Positions 44,173-53,521 of a stretch of DNA of 64,000 nucleotides are shown piece after piece. The stretch is from positions 25,311-89,310 of IMG/VR virus record IMGVR_UViG_3300028197_001237; one strand, given 5' to 3'. Numbering within the stretch: position 1 is the stretch's first letter; every line of letters begins with the position of its first letter. The position numbers and the translations under genes are program-made. This stretch comes from a virus. Under the pieces are notes generated by a model, which saw only the letters and a list, made by a program, of their open reading frames with translations, made no database searches and was not told where the DNA came from.

Positions 44173-46719
44173 ATGCTTAATTCATATTTCCTCAACGGTT
44201 CTAAGAACGAACAGAACCTAATACAGAGTCTGGTAAACGAACAACTCAAAATATATGGGGTAGAAGTATACTACCTCCCAAGACAATATGCAACTGAAAA
44301 AACGATAATCAAAGAGGTTATCGAGTCGAAGTTTCAACATGCATATCCACTTGAAGCATATGTGGATAGTTATGAGGGATTTGGTGGCCAGGGAACACTT
44401 TTATCCAAGTTTGGTATTCAGGAGAAAGATGACCTGACATTGGTTATTTCAAAGGAGAGATATCAAGAATATATCTCACCCTTCATGAAAGATATTCCAG
44501 GTATGAAGGGTGTCACACATAGACCAAGAGAGGGTGATCTTGTATGGTTCCCACTTGGTGATAAACTTTTTGAAATCAAATATGTTGAACACGAACAACC
44601 TTTCTATCAATTAGAAAAGAACTACGTCTATCAATTAAAACTTGAACTCTTCAGATATGAGGATGAGGTTATTGATACTGGTGTTGAAGACATTGATGAT
44701 GAAATCACAGACATCAATACTGGTTATACTCAAACTCTTACTGTCATAGGTGTCGCATCTACTGCTTTGGCAACAGCTACTCTCTGTAGTGGTGGATCTG
44801 TAAATAACATCTCCATTATTGATATGGGTAACAATTATAGTATTGCACCTGTTGTGGCATTTAGTTCTGCGCCATTTGGTGGAGTGACCGCTACTGGCAT
44901 TGCAACTATTACTAATGAATTTATTGGTTGTAATGGTACACCAGTTGGAAAAGTTTCTAGCATTTATATCACTAATACTGGATGTGGATACACTGTTGCA
45001 CCTTGGATTACATTAACAACACCAAATGGAGAAACTGGAGTGGGTGCTGCAGCTACGTCAGGCATCAGCACAACAGGTTCTGTTCAGTTTGTCACAGTAA
45101 CACTTAGTGGTAGTGGTTATATTGATCTTCCATCAGTTGGTATCTCCACACCGAAACATGTTGGAGCAGCTGCCACATCGATTCTGGATACTCCATCACA
45201 AGTAGGAGCTGGTGTAAGTGTCATATCTGCACCTATCAGTATTGGATCTTCGTCTTATCTGTTCCCATATGGAACAACTGGTGGTGTCTATTATAAAACG
45301 GCTCCAACTGTTACATTTGATCCTCCAGATGGAACTGGCAGTGGAGCTCTTGGTACTGCCACTATTGATGACTTCGGTCTATATGGAGGAACGGTACAAA
45401 GTCTTGCAATAACTACAGAAGGTAAGTTCTATACTTCACCTCCAACAGTAACAATCAATCATCCTGGGTTCTCATTTGTTTCAGCTTCAATAGGTATCGC
45501 TGGTTCTTCTATTGATCCAGGTTCAGTTGCATTTACAACCACAGGAAGATCATACACAACATCACCAACTGTTGCCATCACCACTTCTGGTTACATGGAT
45601 GCACCAACAGTACAAGCTGTTGGTATCGCTACTATTCACCCAATAACAGGTATTGTTACTGCAATTTCTTTCAATCCAGTAGACCCATGGGCAGTTGGAA
45701 CATCAGCAACTGTTGGTGCTGGTTATACTGTTGTACCTAATATTAGTTTCAGTGGTAATCCCTCACCAGTTCAAGCTACAGCAACAGCTACAGTATCCAT
45801 CGCTGGTACAGTTACATCACTCTCCATTGGTAATAGTGGATTTGGTTATCAATCCACTCCTAACGTTTCTATTACTGCACCAACTGGTGTAACCACACAG
45901 TTCACAGCAACTGGTATTTCTACAATCAGATTTGACTCAATCAAAACAACTGGTACTATTGGTATTTCTACTACAACAATTACTAATATTAATACCACAA
46001 ATATGGTTGTTGGGGATAGAATCAGAATAGGAACTGGATATAGTGAGTACTATAATCCAGATATTCAAGTCTTCCCAGATATCACATTTGTAACTGGTAT
46101 CGGAGTTTCCACCCTGACAATTAGTAAAACAACAACTAACACTGGAATCAAAACAGCCATCATTGAAGTTGGTATTCAGAACTGTGGTATTGTTACTGGT
46201 ATTGATGTAACTTATGGTGGTGGTGGATATCTTTCCCCACCAATAATCACCATCACTAATGACACGGGTGAGAAAAATTATATTGACCAAGTTCTTGGTG
46301 TAACCACAGCGACAGCTGGTTCTATCGTTGGTGCTTCAAGTACAGTAGAGTCAGTGTACATTATCAATAGTGGAGCACAATATGTTCTCACACCAGAGGT
46401 TGTGATTGGTGGTATTGGAAATACTAATAGTGGATCTGGATCATTCATATTCAATGAGATTGTAGTTGGTTCTCAATCTGGAACTCAAGCTAGAGTTAAA
46501 AATTGGAATTCTACAATAAACAATTTGGAAATTTCTATTGTCACCGGTAACTTTGTTGTTGGTGAAAGAATTGTTGGTCAAGATTCTGGAGCATCATACA
46601 TGATTAGTGCAGTCAATAAAGATGACTTAGTTGATACATTTGCTGAGAACGATACATTCCAATCTGAGGGTAATAAAATCATGGACTTTAGTTCTGATAA
46701 CCCCTTTGGGATGCCTTAA
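44173..46719 (+). CDS. gp14: Neck protein gp14 with large repeat insertion (848 aa)
   Basis: The first ~175 residues (EQNLIQSLVNEQLKIYGVEV, YYLPRQYATEKTIIKEV, QLKLELFRYEDEVI) match T4-like gp14, a 256-residue neck protein in T4. Residues ~190-760 are a run of GSGY/GCGY-type beta repeats (CGYTVAPWITL, GSGYIDLPSVGI, GAGYTVVPNISF), absent from T4. The last ~30 residues (GNKIMDFSSDNPFGMP) look like a conserved tail. The insertion would project from the neck, perhaps as whisker-like decoration. Confidence 0.87.
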   Translation: MLNSYFLNGSKNEQNLIQSLVNEQLKIYGVEVYYLPRQYATEKTIIKEVIESKFQHAYPLEAYVDSYEGFGGQGTLLSKFGIQEKDDLTLVISKERYQEYISPFMKDIPGMKGVTHRPREGDLVWFPLGDKLFEIKYVEHEQPFYQLEKNYVYQLKLELFRYEDEVIDTGVEDIDDEITDINTGYTQTLTVIGVASTALATATLCSGGSVNNISIIDMGNNYSIAPVVAFSSAPFGGVTATGIATITNEFIGCNGTPVGKVSSIYITNTGCGYTVAPWITLTTPNGETGVGAAATSGISTTGSVQFVTVTLSGSGYIDLPSVGISTPKHVGAAATSILDTPSQVGAGVSVISAPISIGSSSYLFPYGTTGGVYYKTAPTVTFDPPDGTGSGALGTATIDDFGLYGGTVQSLAITTEGKFYTSPPTVTINHPGFSFVSASIGIAGSSIDPGSVAFTTTGRSYTTSPTVAITTSGYMDAPTVQAVGIATIHPITGIVTAISFNPVDPWAVGTSATVGAGYTVVPNISFSGNPSPVQATATATVSIAGTVTSLSIGNSGFGYQSTPNVSITAPTGVTTQFTATGISTIRFDSIKTTGTIGISTTTITNINTTNMVVGDRIRIGTGYSEYYNPDIQVFPDITFVTGIGVSTLTISKTTTNTGIKTAIIEVGIQNCGIVTGIDVTYGGGGYLSPPIITITNDTGEKNYIDQVLGVTTATAGSIVGASSTVESVYIINSGAQYVLTPEVVIGGIGNTNSGSGSFIFNEIVVGSQSGTQARVKNWNSTINNLEISIVTGNFVVGERIVGQDSGASYMISAVNKDDLVDTFAENDTFQSEGNKIMDFSSDNPFGMP

Positions 46720-46727
46720 TCTAAATA
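46720..46727 (+). promoter_or_regulatory. Late promoter octamer TCTAAATA
   Basis: 23 nt before gene 15; overlaps the gene 14 stop region. Confidence 0.65.
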
Positions 46728-46749
46728 GTAACAAATAAACACTAGACTG

Positions 46750-47757
46750 ATGTTTGAGTATTTCTATAATGAGATCTTTAGATCCGTAATTATCGGATTT
46801 GGATCAATGTTTAATGGGATTGAAATTCAACATAAAAATGAATCTGACAATAGTGTTAGTACTCTGAGAGTCCCATTGGCATATGGACCAACTCAGAAGT
46901 TTCTTGCTAGGATTGAACAGCAAGCTAATCTGAATAAGTCAACTCAAATGTCCTTACCAAGGATGTCATTTGAGTTCACCGATCTTCAGTATGATCCTAC
47001 TAGAAAATCAACTCAGACACAACAATTTGTAGTCAAAAATACGACCGGCAGCGAAGTAAAGAAAGGATATGTCCCCGTACCATATAACATGACTATTCAG
47101 TTGTCTGTCATGACAAAACTGAATGATGACATGTTGCAGATTGTTGAACAGATTCTTCCATATTTCCAACCATCTTATAATCTCCCAATTAATTTTCTTG
47201 GTGATTTTAAAGAGAAGAGAGATATCCCCATCCAACTTGAGGGTATTCAAATGGAAGATGATTATGAGGGTAATTTTGAGACCAGAAGATCTCTTGTATA
47301 TACTTTAACATTTACAGCTAAAACATTCCTCTTCGGACCTTTAACAGATGTTTCAAACGATATTATCAGAAAAGTTACTGTTGGTTACGTTGCCGGATCC
47401 GCTAGTCCAGGTCTTAGAAATCCAGAAAGAGACATCTCCTACAGAGTTGTACCAAGAGCTATCCAGGATTATGATGACAGTGTCGTCACCACTACTACAG
47501 AGAACATAGATTCTACAGAGAAAGTGATTACTGTAGGTGATGCATCTCAACTATCGGCAGCAACATACATCGAAATTAATAAAGAGGAGATGTATATTGA
47601 GAAAGTCAGTGGCAATAATATCACTGTCAAAAGAGGTCAGGACGGAACTGAGGTCAAAGAACACGTTCTTGGTTCTACAATTAAGACCATCACAGCCAAT
47701 GATGCTAACTTCATTGAGGTTGGTGATGACTTTGGTTTTGATGGTATGGTTTTCTGA
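46750..47757 (+). CDS. gp15: Tail sheath stabiliser / tail completion protein gp15
   Basis: 335 residues (T4 272). MFEYFYNEIFRS resembles T4 MFGYFYNSSFRR, and MLQIVEQILPYFQP is nearly identical in T4 gp15. gp15 caps the tail and binds the last sheath ring. Residues ~255-320 add an INKEEMYIEKVSG...RGQDGT module, shared with the giant baseplate proteins here. Confidence 0.93.
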   Translation: MFEYFYNEIFRSVIIGFGSMFNGIEIQHKNESDNSVSTLRVPLAYGPTQKFLARIEQQANLNKSTQMSLPRMSFEFTDLQYDPTRKSTQTQQFVVKNTTGSEVKKGYVPVPYNMTIQLSVMTKLNDDMLQIVEQILPYFQPSYNLPINFLGDFKEKRDIPIQLEGIQMEDDYEGNFETRRSLVYTLTFTAKTFLFGPLTDVSNDIIRKVTVGYVAGSASPGLRNPERDISYRVVPRAIQDYDDSVVTTTTENIDSTEKVITVGDASQLSAATYIEINKEEMYIEKVSGNNITVKRGQDGTEVKEHVLGSTIKTITANDANFIEVGDDFGFDGMVF

Positions 47758-47765
47758 GGTAATAC

Positions 47766-48188
47766 ATGACTGATAAGTATGAGAAACTAGATGAAGCTTT
47801 TAATGTTGAATCTGTTGAGGTAGAAGTTCAAAAGGATGTTATTAGTTCAAAGATTGAGAAAATAAAAACTAATTCTGAAGACATCAGAAAAGACTACGAA
47901 TATACAAGGGGTAACCTCTATTCTATCATTGAGAAGGGACAAGAGGCTATCAATGGTATTCTTGAGTTGGCACAGGAAAGTGAGATGCCTAGAGCATACG
48001 AGGTAGCTGGCCAATTGATCAAGAACGTAGCTGATGCTACTGACAAACTCCTTACATTGCAACAGAAACTGAAAGATGTGGAAGATGAAAAAGATCTTAA
48101 AGGTCCAACAACTGTCAATAATGCACTTTTTGTTGGTTCAACAGCTGAACTTCAAAAGTTATTGAAGAAAAATACTAATGATAAATAG
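47766..48188 (+). CDS. gp16: Small terminase subunit gp16
   Basis: 140 residues (T4 164). The central helical region (GNLYSIIEKGQEAINGILEL, AQESEMPRAYEVAGQLIKN) is typical of T4-like gp16, which forms a ring that recognises DNA and regulates gp17. Starts 8 bp after gene 15. Its stop overlaps a late promoter octamer. Confidence 0.9.
   Translation: MTDKYEKLDEAFNVESVEVEVQKDVISSKIEKIKTNSEDIRKDYEYTRGNLYSIIEKGQEAINGILELAQESEMPRAYEVAGQLIKNVADATDKLLTLQQKLKDVEDEKDLKGPTTVNNALFVGSTAELQKLLKKNTNDK
48180..48187 (+). promoter_or_regulatory. Late promoter octamer GATAAATA
   Basis: Inside the last codons of gene 16. The next ATG (48234) is 47 nt away, further than usual, because a hairpin fills the leader. 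Confidence 0.65.
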
Positions 48189-48222
48189 TAAGAATGGGAG
48201 AGAAATCCCAAAGTATTCTTAC
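48188..48222 (+). promoter_or_regulatory. Hairpin at the 5' end of the late transcript
   Basis: GTAAGAAT (48188-48195) pairs with ATTCTTAC (48215-48222), with an inner GGGA/TCCC stem and a 5-nt bulge. It starts right behind the late octamer, so it would form the first bases of the mRNA, or act as a weak terminator for the upstream transcript. Confidence 0.6.
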
Positions 48223-48233
48223 TAATAACTGAC

Positions 48234-51200
48234 ATGTCGCGTGACAATAATAACTTACCTTCGTATAGGGATTTCATAGAAAATCCTGAGGATTTGCCGT
48301 CAGTAGAAGAATTGAAGGAAGAAAATCTACCTTCAGTAGAAGATTTTGTTGAAAAAACTGTAGAAGAAGAAACTCAGACCATCGAAAATTCCGATGGAGA
48401 TTCATTTTTGGAAGTAACTGACGTTGTTCAGGTTCCAGAATGGTCGGAACTGGTCCGTTTGGTCAATGATGTAAGAAAAGATATTCCAGAAATACCTGAA
48501 ATTAGGTATTATGATGATCAATTAGCAGAAATTAGTGCTCAAATTGAACAAATTCAATCAAATTATGCAAAGACAGACAAAATTGATGTCCTAAGTGTTC
48601 AAAGTGAAGAATTTGAGGGTAAATTATTTGAAATTGAGTCAAAAATTCCTACGGTCAAGTACTATGACCATGATATTAACTCAATTTATGACAAAATTAC
48701 CGATATTAAGGAAGAACTCAAGTCTCTTCCAGAGGTAAAATACTATGAAGAAGACCTTGAGTCTCTCAAATCAAGAATTGAACAGGTAAACGAGGATATT
48801 CCAACCTTTCCTGACTGGATTCAGGAAGTTCAGGAAGTCCCAGACTTCTCTTGGATTGGTAAAACTTTCAGTCTCATCGATGATGACTTCTGCAAGGTAC
48901 AAGGGCATATTGATATAATCAAAGAGAAGATTAATCGTGAGGTTAATGAACTAAATGAGTCTCTTGAGGTTAAAGAATTTGAATTTAAAGTTGATGTAAA
49001 AAACCTTGGAGACAATCTTGATCAAACAAATGATAGAATCACAGAAACTAAGGATAAAATCTATCAAGAGATAAAAGAAACTTCCATTAGAATCTGGGAA
49101 CTTCGTAATACATTTAAGGATGATGACAAAAAGTTAAGAAAATCTGTCCTTAGTGAACAGAATAAACTTAAAAATTCTCTTGAGAAACAGATTGAGAAGA
49201 TCAACGAACAGAGTGTGAAGGCAGATGAGTCTATTCTCAAGTTCTTTACTGATCTGAAGGGGACTGTTGATACTCTTCCTGAAGTAAAATATTATGACGA
49301 GGATGTCTCAAGAATTGATAGTGATATTCTTTCTCTTAGAAAAGAACTGAAAGAGTTATCTAAACTTGCTTCTCTAATTAAAACTGAGCAAACTGAATTA
49401 AAAGAAAACTATCTTCTCAACGAACCTCCAGAAGAAAAAGAAAAAGCCGGTGGTCAGATTGACCCACTGACACCTATTGACCAGAAATTTGCGACACTGG
49501 ATGATCTGGCTGCTCACTACAGGTTGTTCTTATCTAGAATCACCACTCAACTCTCTACGATGGGTGGTGGTGGAGCAGGATTTATAAAAGATCTTGATGA
49601 TGTTTCGTTTGATGGTACAACAGGAAATAATAAACTACTGATTTATGATCAGGCTAACTCCAAGTGGGTTGGTATTGCTAGCACTGCCTTTGGTGGTGCA
49701 GGAATAGCTCAAACAAGTTTCATTAGTGGTATTGCTATCACAATGACAACTGGTAACTTCACAAATGTGAATGTTGCTGGGACTATCACATATGATGATG
49801 TAAAGCATGTGGATTCTCTCGGCCTTTCAACATTCAGAAGTGGTCTTGAAGTCAATACAGGAACAGCGGCTACTGCCCTTTTGGTGAGAGGTGACGCAAG
49901 AATTACTGGAATCCTTACTATTGGTACAGCATCAGTCACCATCGATGGTGAAAATGAAACAATCGGTGTTGGTATTGTTACCATCTCCAATTCTAATATT
50001 GAGATTGGTCCAAATGTTACCATTAACTCTGGTGCCACAGGTATCAACTCAGCACCCAATGTATTCTATGTTGCTAAAGATGGCAATGATGACAATAATG
50101 GAACATCAATTGATAACGCTAAACTGACTATTACCGGAGCTGTTGGTGTGGCTCAGTCAGGTTCAGTTATCAAGGTATTGTCTGGTAATTATGTTGAGAA
50201 CAATCCTATCACACTCCCAGCTTTTGTAGCAGTAGTTGGTGATGATCAAAGAACTGTAAAGGTCTTACCAAGTAGTACAACTCAAGATCTGTTCCATGTC
50301 AATAAAGGATGTAAGTTAGCTAACATGACCTTCTCCGGTCACCTGGCTCCTTCATCTGCAGTTGCATTCCCAACAGCTGGTGCTACTAATGTTGGTGGTG
50401 GTAAGTGGAAAGGTCCATACATCCAGAACTGTACTAGTGACACCACTACTGGAACTGGTATCAGGGTTGATGGTGATAAGGCTGTCTTGACTAAGTCAAT
50501 GAATGTTGATGCCTTTACACAATACAATCAAGGTGGTGTTGGTGTTGCTATTACTAATCAGGGATATGCACAATTAGTTTCAGTATTCACTATTTGTTGT
50601 AATGAAGCTATAACAGTTCATAAAGGTGGTCAAGCAGACCTGGCAAATAGTAACTGTAGTTTTGGTACTTTCGGTTTGGTTGCTAATGGTGTAAGTGATC
50701 AACAGTTTACTGGTATTGTAACTTCAAGTGGCAATGTTGGACAAGATAATATTGTTGTGAATGTAGGTGATGTTGCTACTAGACCATATGATGGTCAAAT
50801 TGTTTATTTTGATCAACTCTACAAGTCTGTAGAAACCATTACAATTACATCTGGTGGTAGTGGATATACAAGTACACCTTCTGTAAGTATATCATCTCCC
50901 ACAGGTCCAAATGGAGAAGTGTCAACAGCATTCGTCACAATAGAAAATGGTACAGTAACTGAAATTGATATCATTAGTAGTGGAAGTCAATATACAGGAA
51001 CTGCTACTGTAACTATCTCTGCTCCAGATACAGGTACAACCGCCACTGCGACAGCAATTATGGCAGATACCTATTACACGATAAATAGCTCAACTCCTAT
51101 TACTGCTGGGATTACTACATTAACTCTTGCTGAAAATCTACTCAACACTGTTGGAGTAGGATCTACAACATATTTCTTCCAACAGAGTAAGATTATCGCC

Positions 51201-51461
51201 AGTTCCCATACTTTTGAGTATATTGGTTCCGGCAATAATATTACATCAGCAACACCCAAGAGAGGTGGTGTTACAATTCAAGCAAATGAAGTTGTGACTC
51301 AAAATGGAGGTAGTGTGATTTATACCAGTACCGACCAGTCTGGTAATTTCAGAATTGGTGATGAGTTCCAGATTAATCAATCAACAGGAACGATTAGTGG
51401 AAGAGCATTCTCCAAAAGTCTGTTCTCAGAAATGACCCCTTTCATTCTAGCACTTAGTTAA
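48234..51461 (+). CDS. Large structural protein: coiled coil plus beta-helix fibre (1075 aa)
   Basis: Residues ~1-410 are acidic coiled coil containing four YYD/E-type repeats, P-E-V-K-Y-Y-D/E-E/D-D-like, at about 92, 143, 170 and 353. A fibre linker follows (GFIKDLDDVSFDGTTGNNKL). From ~605 (NVFYVAKDGNDDNNGTS) it resembles a right-handed beta-helix of the pectate-lyase/DUF1565 type, with a GSGY unit near 875. Such proteins sit between genes 16 and 17 in some cyanophages. Likely a virion fibre; could have polysaccharide-binding or lyase ability, but no catalytic set is visible. Confidence 0.75.
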   Translation: MSRDNNNLPSYRDFIENPEDLPSVEELKEENLPSVEDFVEKTVEEETQTIENSDGDSFLEVTDVVQVPEWSELVRLVNDVRKDIPEIPEIRYYDDQLAEISAQIEQIQSNYAKTDKIDVLSVQSEEFEGKLFEIESKIPTVKYYDHDINSIYDKITDIKEELKSLPEVKYYEEDLESLKSRIEQVNEDIPTFPDWIQEVQEVPDFSWIGKTFSLIDDDFCKVQGHIDIIKEKINREVNELNESLEVKEFEFKVDVKNLGDNLDQTNDRITETKDKIYQEIKETSIRIWELRNTFKDDDKKLRKSVLSEQNKLKNSLEKQIEKINEQSVKADESILKFFTDLKGTVDTLPEVKYYDEDVSRIDSDILSLRKELKELSKLASLIKTEQTELKENYLLNEPPEEKEKAGGQIDPLTPIDQKFATLDDLAAHYRLFLSRITTQLSTMGGGGAGFIKDLDDVSFDGTTGNNKLLIYDQANSKWVGIASTAFGGAGIAQTSFISGIAITMTTGNFTNVNVAGTITYDDVKHVDSLGLSTFRSGLEVNTGTAATALLVRGDARITGILTIGTASVTIDGENETIGVGIVTISNSNIEIGPNVTINSGATGINSAPNVFYVAKDGNDDNNGTSIDNAKLTITGAVGVAQSGSVIKVLSGNYVENNPITLPAFVAVVGDDQRTVKVLPSSTTQDLFHVNKGCKLANMTFSGHLAPSSAVAFPTAGATNVGGGKWKGPYIQNCTSDTTTGTGIRVDGDKAVLTKSMNVDAFTQYNQGGVGVAITNQGYAQLVSVFTICCNEAITVHKGGQADLANSNCSFGTFGLVANGVSDQQFTGIVTSSGNVGQDNIVVNVGDVATRPYDGQIVYFDQLYKSVETITITSGGSGYTSTPSVSISSPTGPNGEVSTAFVTIENGTVTEIDIISSGSQYTGTATVTISAPDTGTTATATAIMADTYYTINSSTPITAGITTLTLAENLLNTVGVGSTTYFFQQSKIIASSHTFEYIGSGNNITSATPKRGGVTIQANEVVTQNGGSVIYTSTDQSGNFRIGDEFQINQSTGTISGRAFSKSLFSEMTPFILALS

Positions 51462-51794
51462 ATGGCACAGTTAGCACTTAATAGATTCAAGACAGAAACG
51501 ATTGTACTGACCACATCTGATCAGACAGTCTACACTGCACCGACTGGATATACCGGTATTGTTCTTTATGCACATATCACAAATGTTGCGAGTGATTCTA
51601 CAACAGTGACCATGTCACATGTTAGAAGTTCCACTACAACTGAAATCATCAAAGGTGCCACTGTACCAGTCAATGATGCTTTCATCCCTCTCGACGGTAA
51701 ATTGGTTCTTCAGACCAATGATTCTGTCAAAGCAAGTGCTGGAGCTAATAGCACACTTAAAGTTCTTCTTTCAGTATTGGAGACTGCAAACTGA
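51462..51794 (+). CDS. Small beta-rich virion-like protein (110 aa)
   Basis: MAQLALNRFKTETIVLTTSD... with repeated beta strands (TGIVLYAHITNVASDSTTV, DGKLVLQTNDSVKASAG). It resembles small decorating or fibre-tip proteins; the 87-aa protein at 60852 has a similar pattern. It starts directly after the fibre gene stop and overlaps the next gene (TGATG). Confidence 0.65.
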   Translation: MAQLALNRFKTETIVLTTSDQTVYTAPTGYTGIVLYAHITNVASDSTTVTMSHVRSSTTTEIIKGATVPVNDAFIPLDGKLVLQTNDSVKASAGANSTLKVLLSVLETAN

Positions 51795-51976
51795 TGCCTA
51801 AACTAATCAGTGAAATCAATGGTTCTGGTGGTGGTGGCAATATTGGAATTGCCAGTGATGGTATTGAGTTGGGAAATATGAAAACTTTGGATTATGAAAG
51901 TAATAGAATTGAGTTTGACAATACAACAGGTGTAGCCACTGTGTTCTCAAACCCTTTGACTATTATTGGACTATAA
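51794..51976 (+). CDS. Small protein with fibre-like motif (60 aa)
   Basis: MPKLISEINGSGGGGNIGIA... then GIELGNMKTLDYESNRIEFD. The start overlaps the upstream stop. The Gly-rich hinge suggests a small structural or assembly peptide. The stop codon lies inside the next late promoter. Confidence 0.6.
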   Translation: MPKLISEINGSGGGGNIGIASDGIELGNMKTLDYESNRIEFDNTTGVATVFSNPLTIIGL

Positions 51977-51979
51977 ATA
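51972..51979 (+). promoter_or_regulatory. Perfect T4 late promoter TATAAATA
   Basis: Exact consensus, 21 nt before the ATG at 52000; the stop TAA of the upstream gene is part of it. Confidence 0.85.
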
Positions 51980-51999
51980 AAAGAAACTCTTTATTTGCG

Positions 52000-53514
52000 A
52001 TGATTAACGAAGAGGGACTTAGGGATTGGTTTGGTAAATCCAAATCAAAAGATGGTAAACCCGGTTGGGTTCAATCTGATGGTTCCCCTTGTGCTAATGA
52101 ACCTGGTGAAAAGGGAACACCTAAGTGTTATTCTTCGTCTAAGAAAGCTAGCATGTCGAAGAAAGAACTTCGATCAGCTGACACAAGAAAGTCAAGACAA
52201 GATCCCGGACAACAACAAAAGTCTGGAGCATCCAAACCAACCTACGTTTCTACTGATAAACCCAAGAAGAAAATGAAAGAAGAAATCTTTAACGAAGCAT
52301 CAGATAAGAAAGGTAAAGGTAGTGGGACTAAAGACGCCTGTTATAGTAAGGTAAAGTCTCGTTATTCTGTATGGCCTTCAGCTTATGCCTCCGGTGCATT
52401 GGTAAAGTGTCGTAAGGTTGGTGCATCTAACTGGGGTAATTCCACTAAGAAAGAAGGATTTGAAGGTTTCTATGACCTTCCTGAGTTCACTGAGACTCAG
52501 ATTGCAGCTATGAAGTATGCTGGTATTGAAGTAGAAGTTATTGATGAAGCATGTTGGAAAGGATATGAGAAAAAAGGTATGAAGACTATGTTTGGTAAGA
52601 GATATCCAAACTGTGTCAAGAAAGAAGAAACTGAAGTTAAGGAGAGTCACAAGAATCCTGATAGTGTGAAAGGCATTGCCAAGGAACTTGATAAGGCTGT
52701 TGAGATGCACAAGAGTCAGGCAAAGAGACTCAGAAAATCTGGTGTATCTGAAGAGAGAGAAAGGGTTCTTGAGAGATTGTCAAATCAATCACCTCATATT
52801 GATGAAGACGTACTAGACGAAGCAACAAGAATTAACGAGAATGGTAATGTTTATCTCGTCAATTTTTCTTGGAGAGGTAAATTTATGATGATCAAGTTGT
52901 TCTTCCCTGAAGTAAAGAAACCTACCAGACAGGAAGTAACAGCAGCTCTTGAGAAGATCTACCCCGGATGTATGGTTCAGAGATTTGATCTGGCTCTAAG
53001 ACAACCTGGTGACACTATGTTAGTTGCTGGTGGCGGCGACAGAGCTAAACCTGGTCCTAACAACAATTATGTCAAACCAATGGGAACATCCTATGAGGGT
53101 TATGCCCCTGGTGATATTGATCAGAAGGTAGGAGCTGTTACACCTATCCCCAAAAGTGATAGAGATGCAGCTAGAGATAGAATACTCGCTAAGGCTAAGG
53201 CCAAACGTGAGAAACTAAAGAAAGAAGGGTACGAAGTAAAAAAGTATGAAGAGGCTGACATCGAAGAGGGTTCAGCCTGGACAAAGAAATCTGGTAAGAA
53301 TCAATCAGGAGGATTGAATGAAAAAGGTAGAAAGTCGTATGAACGTGATAACCCAGGAAGCGATCTTAAGGCACCTTCAAAAAAAGTTGGGAACCCTCGT
53401 AGAAAGAGTTTTTGTGCGAGAATGAAAGGTATGAAGAAGAAATTAACGTCTGCTAAAACTGCAAGAGATCCTGATAGTAGAATAAACAAATCACTTAGAG
53501 CTTGGAATTGTTGA
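52000..53514 (+). CDS. Basic multi-module protein of marine-phage type (504 aa)
   Basis: Several modules can be seen. Residues ~8-45 (DWFGKSKSKDGKPGW, then Cys pairs at CANEPGEKGTPKC) form a Cys-containing N-terminal unit. A DACYSKVKSRYSVWPSAYAS unit with KCRKVG is near 110-140, and ACWKGYEKKGMKTMFGKRYP near 185-205. The C-terminal ~85 residues (GGLNEKGRKSYERDNPGSDL ... SFCARMKGMKKKL) recur in many marine phage proteins (DUF6321/DUF5872-like, from memory). It is very basic, with a perfect late promoter, which suits a DNA-contacting head or packaging-related protein. Exact role unknown. Confidence 0.65.
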   Translation: MINEEGLRDWFGKSKSKDGKPGWVQSDGSPCANEPGEKGTPKCYSSSKKASMSKKELRSADTRKSRQDPGQQQKSGASKPTYVSTDKPKKKMKEEIFNEASDKKGKGSGTKDACYSKVKSRYSVWPSAYASGALVKCRKVGASNWGNSTKKEGFEGFYDLPEFTETQIAAMKYAGIEVEVIDEACWKGYEKKGMKTMFGKRYPNCVKKEETEVKESHKNPDSVKGIAKELDKAVEMHKSQAKRLRKSGVSEERERVLERLSNQSPHIDEDVLDEATRINENGNVYLVNFSWRGKFMMIKLFFPEVKKPTRQEVTAALEKIYPGCMVQRFDLALRQPGDTMLVAGGGDRAKPGPNNNYVKPMGTSYEGYAPGDIDQKVGAVTPIPKSDRDAARDRILAKAKAKREKLKKEGYEVKKYEEADIEEGSAWTKKSGKNQSGGLNEKGRKSYERDNPGSDLKAPSKKVGNPRRKSFCARMKGMKKKLTSAKTARDPDSRINKSLRAWNC

Positions 53515-53521
53515 TTAATTT

